Of a stretch of 36,616 bases of DNA, positions 29,901-36,616 are shown piece by piece; positions within the stretch are counted from its first letter, which is position 1, and the number at the start of each line of letters is the position of its first letter. Under the pieces are notes generated by a model. It searched no databases, was not told where the DNA came from, and saw nothing but the letters and a program-made list of their open reading frames with translations. Source of the stretch: Myroides injenensis M09-0166 (lineage in GTDB: Bacteria > Bacteroidota > Bacteroidia > Flavobacteriales > Flavobacteriaceae); contig NZ_BAEX01000026.1 of the NCBI RefSeq assembly GCF_000246945.1, forward strand, positions 1 through 36,616, given 5' to 3'. The translations under genes were made by a program, and so were the position numbers.

Positions 29901-30917
29901 TTAATTAAACTTTTTCTTTTTACGGTATTCTGCAGGGGTTATATTGTAAAGGCGTTTAAAGGCAGTAGTAAAATGTTGACTATATTCGTAGCCACAATAT
30001 TGAGCAATTTCTTTAATAGGTGTACAAGTATTCAATAATAAGTTTGCTGCATATTCCATGCGCACTTCAAAAAGATAACCAAAAACGGTTTTATTAAATA
30101 ATTTTTTAAACTCTTTTTTAAGTTTGAATTCATTAATTCCTACACGTTTTGACAGGTCACTAAGTGTGTGATTTGTTTTGTGTTCTTTCTCAATGATTTC
30201 TTTTACATGTATTATTTTTTCTTGATTAATTTTTTCTGTACCTAAAATTTTGTCGATAGTATTTAATTGTAAATACTGTTCTAGTTGTAAAAGCAGTAAT
30301 TCTTGAGCTTTATTTTTTAAATATGATCTTTGGAATTGTGGCGTACGATTATTATTCATCATCTGCATAAGAATGTAATTAATTTCATAATTAATTTTAA
30401 GGTTTGTTTCAAATATTTTTTGAGAGTGTGTAATATTTTGATTTATCAAGATATCTTCTAGTACATGGTATTCTTCAATTAATGAATCTATAAACGTTGA
30501 TTTGAATATTAACTCTAAGTATTTAGTAGCGTTATTGGACTGTGTACTTTTATATATACCAGTTAATTCTTTATGGTGATATAAATTATGTTCTCCGGAA
30601 TTGAATCTAAAAATTCCATTTTTTGTTTTTGTGTTAGTGGTTAATATGGATTGACCTTCTAGGCAGAAGTGTAATTCATATATTGGTTCTTCACTATAGA
30701 AGTTAATTAATATATCCTGTTTTAATTTAATATCTCCTTTTGAAATAATTAGATCAGAATAATAATATTCGCTTCGATTACTGCTAACTATATTTGGAAT
30801 AGTATCTATTATCTTTTCATGGACAATTGGAGTGTTTTTTTTATCAAAAAATGTTCGACTATAATTATTTGTATTAATTATTTCATTTGTACCCAGAGTC
30901 TTCAATGTCATTTTCAT
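29901..30917 (-). CDS. AraC-family transcriptional regulator
   Basis: This is a 338-aa protein from the start chosen here. The longer ORF begins at 30962, but that ATG lies inside the minus-strand -7 element (30960-30967), so it cannot be on the transcript; the Met at 30917 (MKMTLKTLG) or 30911 is more likely. The C-terminal third has the two helix-turn-helix units of AraC/XylS proteins (SDLSKRVGINEFKLKKEFKK and IKEIAQYCGYEYSQHFTTAFKR, ending TPAEYRKK). The N-terminal ligand domain is not recognised. The layout resembles PchR-type siderophore regulators. It is divergent from the methyltransferase and shares a palindromic operator with it. Confidence 0.88.
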   Translation of the reverse strand: MKMTLKTLGTNEIINTNNYSRTFFDKKNTPIVHEKIIDTIPNIVSSNRSEYYYSDLIISKGDIKLKQDILINFYSEEPIYELHFCLEGQSILTTNTKTKNGIFRFNSGEHNLYHHKELTGIYKSTQSNNATKYLELIFKSTFIDSLIEEYHVLEDILINQNITHSQKIFETNLKINYEINYILMQMMNNNRTPQFQRSYLKNKAQELLLLQLEQYLQLNTIDKILGTEKINQEKIIHVKEIIEKEHKTNHTLSDLSKRVGINEFKLKKEFKKLFNKTVFGYLFEVRMEYAANLLLNTCTPIKEIAQYCGYEYSQHFTTAFKRLYNITPAEYRKKKKFN

Positions 30918-30959
30918 TTTACAGAGATATATTAATTTTTTGATATAAATAATTTTATT

Positions 30960-31000
30960 CAAAGATAATTATTTAGATTAATTCTAAACAGTTATCTTTG
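30960..31000. promoter_or_regulatory. divergent overlapping promoters with shared operator
   Basis: CAAAGATAA (30960-30968) and TTATCTTTG (30992-31000) are inverted repeats. Each contains a -7 element TATCTTTG, one for the minus strand (30967-30960) and one for the plus strand (30993-31000). Only 25 bp separate them, so each -33 region overlaps the opposite promoter. The gap holds TTATTTAGATT-A-ATTCTAAACAG (30969-30991), with TTTAGA/TCTAAA arms, aligned in spacing with the operators at 24687 and 33544. Occupancy by one regulator would silence both genes. Confidence 0.75.
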
Positions 31001-31017
31001 AACAAAAATATAAAGAA

Positions 31018-31677
31018 ATGGATCAAAAGGATTACATAGATTTAGCTAATCAATTAAAATGTCCAAATGGAGATCAAGGGGTAGTGATTGCAAATACAAT
31101 GTTTGTTTCCAATAATAATATGATTTTTAAAACTATTGATAGATTAGATATTCAAGAGTGTGATACTGTTTTGGAATTTGGTTTTGGTAGTGGCAAACAC
31201 TTACAGTATTTGTTTTCTAAAGCTGAAAATATTTTATATGAAGGAATTGAAGCTTCCTCCCTTATGATAGAAACTGCTTCTGAGTTAAATAAAGATCTTG
31301 TTGTGAATAAGAAAGTCAGTTTGAAACTTGCTGATGACAGTTGTAAACTTGATTATCCCAATAAATCTTTTAATCACTGTTTTGCTGTAAATACTATTTA
31401 TTTTTGGCCTGATCCAGTAAAATATTTGCAAGAAATATTTAGAGTTCTTAAACCAAATGGCAATATTGCTTTAGCATATATAAGAGAAGATTTTGCACAA
31501 AAGCAACCTTTTGCAGTAGATGATATTTTTGAGTTTCATAAAACAGAAAGGTTAATACGAGTTATAACTAATATTGGTTATAGTAATGTGGAACAATGGC
31601 AATATATGGAAAATACCATTGATAAGACGGGCAAAAAGGTAGTTAGGCCTTTTGTGATTTTAAAAGGCAATAAGTAA
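31018..31677 (+). CDS. class I SAM-dependent methyltransferase
   Basis: The 219-aa product has motif I VLEFGFGSGK (51-60), the acidic-loop context of motif II (EGIEAS), and a DxxF-like segment FNHCFAVNTIYFWPDP followed by LQEIFRVLKPNG, as in UbiE/Coq5-type enzymes. The substrate is unknown. The start at 31018 is only about 18 nt after the -7 element, so the leader would be near-absent (about 12 nt). The gene is divergent from the AraC regulator and has its own terminator, and I infer control by the shared operator. It could act on a metabolite linked to iron or siderophore handling, but nothing in its sequence says so. Confidence 0.85.
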   Translation: MDQKDYIDLANQLKCPNGDQGVVIANTMFVSNNNMIFKTIDRLDIQECDTVLEFGFGSGKHLQYLFSKAENILYEGIEASSLMIETASELNKDLVVNKKVSLKLADDSCKLDYPNKSFNHCFAVNTIYFWPDPVKYLQEIFRVLKPNGNIALAYIREDFAQKQPFAVDDIFEFHKTERLIRVITNIGYSNVEQWQYMENTIDKTGKKVVRPFVILKGNK

Positions 31678-31742
31678 ATTATTTATTAGTCCATTATTTT
31701 ATTTTGATGACTATAATATGTAAATTTGTATGCAATTCATAT

Positions 31743-31768
31743 AAGGGAGGTTATAACCTCCCTTTTTT
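31743..31768 (+). terminator. terminator after the methyltransferase
   Basis: The perfect 22-bp palindrome AAGGGAGG-TTATAA-CCTCCCTT (31743-31764) is followed by a T run. A TAAATTTG match (31721-31728) lies just before it. Confidence 0.88.
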
Positions 31769-31795
31769 ATTTTTCATAAAAACAACACAATATAA

Positions 31796-32366
31796 ATGGA
31801 ATTATTGCACAAACGTATTCTTCAAGACGGACATTGTTATGAAGGTGGAATTTTAAAAGTTGACAGTTTTATTAATCATCAGATGGATCCTATCTTGATG
31901 AAATCAATAGGAGTTGAGTTTGTTAGAAGATTTGCTTCGACTGAAGTGAATAAAATTATGACAATTGAGGCTAGTGGAATTGCGCCTGCAATTATGACTG
32001 GTTATCTGCTTAATTTACCTGTTGTTTTCGCAAAGAAAAAAAAAGCCTTCAACTATGGAAAATATGCTACACACTCAAATTCATTCTTTTACAAAAGATA
32101 GGACTTATGATGTTGTTATTAGCCATGATTTTTTGAAGCCTGGTGATAATGTATTATTTGTTGATGATTTTCTAGCATATGGTAATGCTGCGATTGGTGT
32201 ATTGGATTTGATTAAGAAATCAGGAGCTAATTTAGTTGGAATGGGCTTTATAATTGAAAAAGCATTTCAAAATGGTAGAAAACTATTAGAAGAGAAAGGT
32301 GTAAGAGTGGAATCACTCGCAATTATTGAAGACTTATCTAATTGCACTATCAAAATTAGAAAGTAA
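31796..32366 (+). pseudogene. xpt: xanthine phosphoribosyltransferase, frameshifted in a poly-A run
   Basis: Xpt salvages xanthine to XMP using PRPP. The first frame (31796-32101) reads [38 protein letters not shown] and PVVFAKKKK, then goes wrong. The second frame (to 32366) continues as [17 protein letters not shown] with the PRPP-binding loop [13 protein letters not shown] and [17 protein letters not shown]. Together they give the normal family protein of 189 aa. The shift falls in nine consecutive A (32036-32044); eight A would restore the frame as AKKKKPSTM. It is either a true mutation, a sequencing homopolymer error, or a site for transcriptional slippage. A terminator follows. Confidence 0.88.
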
Positions 32367-32387
32367 GTAGAATTAATTATTGTATAT

Positions 32388-32424
32388 AAGGCTTAATATA
32401 TTGAAGTATTAAGCCTTTTTTTAT
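32388..32424 (+). terminator. intrinsic terminator after xpt
   Basis: AAGGCTTAATA (32388-32398) and TATTAAGCCTT (32407-32417) form an 11-bp stem with an 8-nt loop, followed by a T run. Confidence 0.88.
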
Positions 32425-32500
32425 TTTGTTAAAGATTCTTCAAGTTTTTCGCTTATCAAACATTTCTATGTAACTTACTATATTATTAAAGAGAAGAATT

Positions 32501-33496
32501 ATGAGTAAAATACCTTTTTCATTCTTAGATTTGGCCATTATTGGTGAGAATAGAACGACAACTGAAACTTTATACAATTTACTTGACACTGCTCAATATG
32601 CAGATTTATTAGGTTATACTAGATTTTGGCTAGCCGAACACCATAATATGCCTCATATTGCTAGTTCTGCTACTTCTGTGTTAATTGGATATGTTGCTAA
32701 TGGCACAAAAAATATTAGAGTAGGTTCTGGGGGTATTATGTTACCTAATCACCCTCCTCTTGTTATTGCTGAACAATTTGGAACTTTAGAGTCTTTGTAT
32801 CCTAATAGGATAGATTTGGGATTAGGTAGAGCTCCTGGTACTGATCAGCTAACCGCATTAGCGTTAAGGAGAAACGATACAATGGCGGTGAATTATTTTC
32901 CTAATCAAATTGTAGAACTACAGAATTTCTTTGATAAAAATAATTGTGATTCAAAAGTGAGAGCTTTTCCAGGTGAAGGTTGCAATGTCCCAATTTGGAT
33001 ATTGGGTTCAAGTACTGACAGTGCTTACTTGGCAGCGGAGAAAGGTTTACCTTATGCGTTCGCAAGTCATTTTGCACCAGATCAAATACAATTAGCAGCT
33101 AAAATATATAAGAAAAATTTTAAACCTTCAGTTCAATTGGAGAAACCTTATTTCATGCCATGTATAAATGTTATTCTTGCGGATTCTAATGACGAAGCAA
33201 ATTACTTGGCGACATCTTTTTATAATATGTTTCTAGGAATTATTAGAAATGATAGAAAACCAATGCAAAAGCCTATTCAATCTATGAGTGGTTTATGGAA
33301 TGTACAGGAGGAAGCATATGTGTATAAAATGACTTCATGTTCTTTTATAGGGACAAAAGATGATATTGCAGATGATCTCAAAAAGTTCTGTGATTTATTA
33401 GAAGTCGATGAATTAATGATTACAACTCCTATCTATGATTTTGAAAAACGAAAACATAGTATAAAATTATTTGCTGAAATAATTAGTAATCAATAG
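32501..33496 (+). CDS. LLM-class flavin-dependent oxidoreductase
   Basis: This 331-aa protein belongs to the bacterial luciferase-like family (FMN-dependent monooxygenases). It has [18 protein letters not shown] at the start, the [18 protein letters not shown] segment (about residues 34-51), [37 protein letters not shown], and [23 protein letters not shown], all common to the family. The substrate is unknown. It is flanked by the xpt terminator and by a weak ATGATG-TGCT-TCATC hairpin after its stop (about 33498-33511). No clear TAnnTTTG promoter was found in the preceding 80 nt. Confidence 0.88.
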   Translation: MSKIPFSFLDLAIIGENRTTTETLYNLLDTAQYADLLGYTRFWLAEHHNMPHIASSATSVLIGYVANGTKNIRVGSGGIMLPNHPPLVIAEQFGTLESLYPNRIDLGLGRAPGTDQLTALALRRNDTMAVNYFPNQIVELQNFFDKNNCDSKVRAFPGEGCNVPIWILGSSTDSAYLAAEKGLPYAFASHFAPDQIQLAAKIYKKNFKPSVQLEKPYFMPCINVILADSNDEANYLATSFYNMFLGIIRNDRKPMQKPIQSMSGLWNVQEEAYVYKMTSCSFIGTKDDIADDLKKFCDLLEVDELMITTPIYDFEKRKHSIKLFAEIISNQ

Positions 33497-33543
33497 AATG
33501 ATGTGCTTCATCGTTTTTGTGGGATATTTTTTTATTTTTATTA

Positions 33544-33566
33544 TTATTTAGATGTATTTTAAATAA
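33544..33566. promoter_or_regulatory. palindromic operator-like site upstream of the subtilase
   Basis: TTATTTAGATG-T-ATTTTAAATAA reads TTATTTA-N9-TAAATAA, the same 23-bp core as 24687-24709 and close to 30969-30991. It is 48 nt past the oxidoreductase stop and 200 nt before the subtilase start. A half site (TTATTTAAAATGA) lies at 33699-33711. I did not find an unambiguous -7 element downstream; TTTATTTG near 33618-33625 is the nearest match. Confidence 0.6.
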
Positions 33567-33765
33567 TACTACTGGTAGTATGTGTTAAAATGCTGTATTC
33601 TATTTATTCAGTAGTGATTTTATTTGTGAATTTAATGTTAATTTAAAGTAGTGTGTCTAGTGATTTTTTTAGTTAATTCAATATTAGTGTTTAAATTTTT
33701 ATTTAAAATGATGATTATTTGATAAATGTTATTATTTTTATTTTTTTATACACTTATTATATATC

Positions 33766-35817
33766 ATGAAGAAAACTACCTCACTATTTTTTGTTGCATT
33801 ACTATTCTCCCCTTTTATTGTAAAAGGGCAAAATTTACAGATGAGAAATAAGATAGTCTCAACTTATAATCTAAGAGAAACCACAAAAATATTAACCGAG
33901 AAAGCTAATGAAGCTTTAGAAAATAAAAAGCGTGCAATTAATTTTGCTCAGCAGAATGGTTTAGTAATTTCTGGAATTAATAGAGATGGTGGATATTTTG
34001 AACTTGATGGAATAGATGAAAATGGTATTCTATTATATAAACGAACTTTTAATTCAGGTTCTAGGATTACTTCTCGTGTTGAAGAAGTAAATGCTGCTAA
34101 TGGTATACTTCCAAATCTAGACGGAAATGATATGATAGCAGGTGTTATTGATGGTGAGGTAATTTTAGACACACAACAAGATTTATTAAGTGAAAGAACT
34201 AATAATACCCGTGTTTTTCTTCGTCAGCCTGTTTCTAAAGCTGTAAAAAACAGAAGTTATGAGGAAAAGCGATTACATGCAACTCACGTAGCAGGGACTA
34301 TTGCTTCAAATGGTAAACATCAAAAAATGTCAAAAGGAATGGCTCCAAAAGCGTCTATTTGGAGTTATTCATGGGATGGTGATATCAAAAAGATGGGAGA
34401 AATGGCTGGAAATGGTATATTAGTAAGTAATCACTCTTATGGCTATGATTTTTTTGATGAGTTGGGAAATCCTATTCCAAATACTAAGCATTATTATGGA
34501 AGTTATATTGAGGTTAGTGCAAATTTTGATTGGTTAGCGTCTAATTATAAATATTATATACCTGTAGTAGCAGCAGGGAATGATGGGAGAGGGCAAAGAT
34601 TAGTTTATAAGGATGATCCAGAGAAAATTAACGTGGATATGCTGACAGGTGCTTCTGTTGCAAAAAACGCAGTCGTTGTTGCTGCTGTTAAAGAAGTTTT
34701 GGATTATCAAGGTCCGGAAGATGTTGTACTTACTGACTTTAGTAGTCAAGGTCCAACAAATGATTTCAGAATTAAACCTGATATTGCTGCTAAAGGCAAT
34801 AGAGTTTTTTCAACTTCCTATAAAAATCCAGAGAATAGTTCTATTGCTCCTAAAATAGACGAGTATGCTATTTTGAGTGGAACTTCTATGGCTGCACCAG
34901 CTGTAACAGGTGTGTTTACATTATGGCAACAATGGGCTATGCAATTTAGTAAAGATCGTAAAGCTCCTTTTAAGTCTGCTACAATTCGTGCAATAATGGC
35001 TCACACTGCCGATGAAGCTGGTATTGCGCCTGGTCCTGATCATTTATTTGGTTGGGGACTAATTAATGCATTGGCTGGAGTACAAGTGATGGATGGTTCT
35101 GAGGATGAAAAAATAATTGCTTTTATTGAAGAAAATAGTTTAGAGAATAGTGAGGTGTATACAAAAGAGATTGAAATTACAGAACCTGGAAAATTAGTGT
35201 TTACTTTGGCATGGACTGATATTGCTGGAGATGGTCATGATGGTAGAAATTCGAGTGAAAGTTATATGTTAACTAATCCTATTTTAGTTAATGATTTGGA
35301 TATTGAAATTAGAAAAGATGATAAAGTTTATTATCCTTGGAAATTAAATAAAGATTTTTCAGATCCAAAAGCTATTAAGGGAAATAATGATGTTGATAAT
35401 ATTGAGAAGATTGAAATAGATGATGCGGAACCTGGTAAGTATGAAGTTGTAATTTCCCACAAAAAATCTCTTAAAAATATGGTACAAGAATATTCTTTAG
35501 TAATAACAGCTGGAGAATTTAATAATTTACAGCGTATTAAAGATAAAGAAGAGATTAAAGAAGATAAATTGGAATATAAGTTATGGCCTAATCCTATGAC
35601 TAATTTCTTCTTTGCAGAACTAGGTGAGAAATATGAAGAAGAAATTATTGAAGTTAAAATATTTGACTTAAATAGTAGATTAGTTAGAGATTATAGTATT
35701 CGTGCGCACGAAAATGGAACAATTGAGGTTTCTGTTGAAGGATTGACTAGTTCTATTTATTTTGTCGAGATAAAAGCAAAAGGGTTAAAGAAACAAATGC
35801 GAGTTATTAAACAATAA
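33766..35817 (+). CDS. secreted S8 (subtilisin-type) serine peptidase with T9SS sorting domain
   Basis: A 683-aa extracellular protease. A signal peptide (residues 1-21, MKKTTSLFFVALLF...VKGQ) is followed by a propeptide-like region to about 110. The catalytic domain has Asp129 in VIDGEV, His174 in HATHVAGTIAS, the oxyanion Asn272 in AAGNDG and Ser374 in LSGTSMAAPAVTG. The Asp motif is D-G instead of the usual D-S/T-G. A beta-rich domain (about 450-590) and a C-terminal type A sorting domain (about 605-683, with WPNP and IYFVEIKAKG) mark it for type IX secretion to the surface or medium. It may digest host or environmental proteins; heme release is a hypothesis from the shared operator. Confidence 0.88.
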   Translation: MKKTTSLFFVALLFSPFIVKGQNLQMRNKIVSTYNLRETTKILTEKANEALENKKRAINFAQQNGLVISGINRDGGYFELDGIDENGILLYKRTFNSGSRITSRVEEVNAANGILPNLDGNDMIAGVIDGEVILDTQQDLLSERTNNTRVFLRQPVSKAVKNRSYEEKRLHATHVAGTIASNGKHQKMSKGMAPKASIWSYSWDGDIKKMGEMAGNGILVSNHSYGYDFFDELGNPIPNTKHYYGSYIEVSANFDWLASNYKYYIPVVAAGNDGRGQRLVYKDDPEKINVDMLTGASVAKNAVVVAAVKEVLDYQGPEDVVLTDFSSQGPTNDFRIKPDIAAKGNRVFSTSYKNPENSSIAPKIDEYAILSGTSMAAPAVTGVFTLWQQWAMQFSKDRKAPFKSATIRAIMAHTADEAGIAPGPDHLFGWGLINALAGVQVMDGSEDEKIIAFIEENSLENSEVYTKEIEITEPGKLVFTLAWTDIAGDGHDGRNSSESYMLTNPILVNDLDIEIRKDDKVYYPWKLNKDFSDPKAIKGNNDVDNIEKIEIDDAEPGKYEVVISHKKSLKNMVQEYSLVITAGEFNNLQRIKDKEEIKEDKLEYKLWPNPMTNFFFAELGEKYEEEIIEVKIFDLNSRLVRDYSIRAHENGTIEVSVEGLTSSIYFVEIKAKGLKKQMRVIKQ

Positions 35818-35841
35818 TAATTTATATTTATAGTAAGAAGA

Positions 35842-35869
35842 AAAGGTTAGTGAAAGCTGACCTTTTTTT
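35842..35869 (+). terminator. intrinsic terminator after the subtilase
   Basis: AAAGGTTAG (35842-35850) and CTGACCTTT (35857-35865) form a 9-bp stem (one G-T pair) with a TGAAAG loop and a T run. Confidence 0.85.
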
Positions 35870-36350
35870 GTTGTAGTGAGTAGTTGAAATTTAATAATCG
35901 ACTAATTTTATTCAATGACAGGAGGCTAGAAGTCTATGAATGCAGTAGTTTCAAGTAATTTGTTCAACAGCTCTTATCATGGGTAACATTATTTTAAATT
36001 TTGCGGTATTTATTGAAGTAGTTAAGATTTAGATTATAATGAATGGTAAAGTATAGAAGGTAATAGTCATGTAATCAGAATAATTTATCATCTTGTATAA
36101 AGACTATAAAAAGATAGCGCTTTAAAAATTAGTTATTATAAAGGTGTGTATTTGAAATAAAGACATTTTATCAAATGGGAAAGATAAATACAAGAATACC
36201 ATTTTAGAATTACAGCCGTGTTTTCTCTTATATAGAGAGATCTTACATTATAAAGCAAACAATAAAATAAAACTAAAAAAAGTTTACTGCGTAAAAGTGT
36301 CAATAATAAATAGTTAAGAAATAATGTGGTGATAAGTGAAAAAATAAGGG
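35870..36350. other. intergenic, no gene recognised
   Basis: About 480 nt of AT-rich sequence with no open frame of note, no repeat related to the transposase relics that I could see and no recognisable RNA fold. It separates the subtilase from the tandem promoters below. Confidence 0.6.
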
Positions 36351-36359
36351 ATTAAAAGT

Positions 36360-36389
36360 TTGGAAGTAGTGAAAAAGGTGCTACTTTTG
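36360..36389 (+). promoter_or_regulatory. promoter P1 of a probable stable-RNA operon
   Basis: TTG at 36360-36362 and TACTTTTG at 36382-36389 match -33 and -7, 19 bp apart, followed by CATCCGC. It resembles P2 below in both its elements and the sequence after the -7, which points to duplicated strong promoters. Confidence 0.65.
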
Positions 36390-36497
36390 CATCCGCATTA
36401 GAGAAGTAATCTACAGCTCTAGAGGCAGACGATCATAAATAAGAATTGAGAAGCAGAATAGCGCTTGTAATTTCAGAGAAATTTAATAAAAATAAAT

Positions 36498-36529
36498 TTG
36501 GAGGGAATTAGAATAAGGTGTTATCTTTG
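36498..36529 (+). promoter_or_regulatory. promoter P2 of a probable stable-RNA operon
   Basis: TTG at 36498-36500 and TATCTTTG at 36522-36529, 21 bp apart, followed by CAGTCCGC. No open frame starts before the window ends (87 nt later). Tandem promoters of this form just ahead of a non-coding leader suggest an rRNA or tRNA operon beginning beyond the edge. Confidence 0.65.
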
Positions 36530-36616
36530 CAGTCCGCTTCAGTAATAACTGGCGATTTGATAAGGCTTGAAAAATAAATAGAAATATTTTAAAAAAAAGT
36601 TTTGTCAGTTCAAAAA

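Noticed and set aside
31721-31795. Purine-riboswitch or attenuator before xpt (TAAATTTG, then hairpin)
   Set aside because: Only about 15 nt lie between the possible promoter and the hairpin, too short for an aptamer. The -33 spacing is wrong. The hairpin is better explained as the methyltransferase terminator.
32022-32366. Separate gene starting at TTG 32022
   Set aside because: Its sequence is the C-terminal half of Xpt in a shifted frame, so it is part of the broken xpt rather than an independent gene.

Overview
The window is AT-rich chromosomal DNA from a Bacteroidota bacterium, most likely of the family Flavobacteriaceae (Myroides or a close relative is my tentative guess). The evidence is the Bacteroidota promoter signature TAnnTTTG at several genes, starts without clear Shine-Dalgarno sequences, a type IX secretion (T9SS) sorting domain on a subtilase, a TonB-dependent receptor paired with an HmuY-like lipoprotein, and a fused str-S10-spc-alpha ribosomal cluster that lacks tuf, adk and map.

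Layout. 1-1469: no convincing gene, with decayed transposase repeats and then a strong promoter. 1470-18431: one long plus-strand ribosomal super-operon from rpsL to rplQ, including fusA, secY, infA, rpmJ and rpoA. It is interrupted only by structured spacers before rplC and rpsD, and closed by a clear terminator. 18544-24617: housekeeping metabolism, namely carA, eno, gltA and a tandem pair of guanidine-modifying-superfamily hydrolases (ddaH-like and ctlX-like). Terminators follow carA, eno, gltA and the ctlX-like gene. 24770-28348: a TonB receptor/HmuY-like lipoprotein operon, probably for heme. 28349-29900: two more decayed transposase copies in the opposite orientation. 29901-31677: an AraC-type regulator divergent from a SAM methyltransferase. 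31796-32366: an xpt gene broken by one extra A in a poly-A run. 32501-33496: a luciferase-like flavin oxidoreductase. 33766-35817: a secreted T9SS subtilase. 35818-36616: no gene, ending in two tandem strong promoters that probably drive a stable-RNA (rRNA or tRNA) operon just beyond the window.

The most interesting signal is a 23-bp palindromic pattern, TTATTTA-N9-TAAATAA or a close variant, at three places. It lies over the promoter of the TonB/HmuY operon (24687-24709), in the shared promoter of the AraC regulator and the methyltransferase (30969-30991), and upstream of the secreted subtilase (33544-33566). This suggests one co-regulated unit, which I infer to be iron/heme-responsive: a secreted protease that could free heme from host proteins, a surface lipoprotein that captures it, an outer-membrane receptor that imports it, and a regulator. 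Other points of note are a hairpin leader before rpsD (candidate S4 autoregulatory site), the xpt frameshift, and transposase relics on either side of the 27-kb essential block, two of which share in-frame TAG codons at the same two tryptophan positions.
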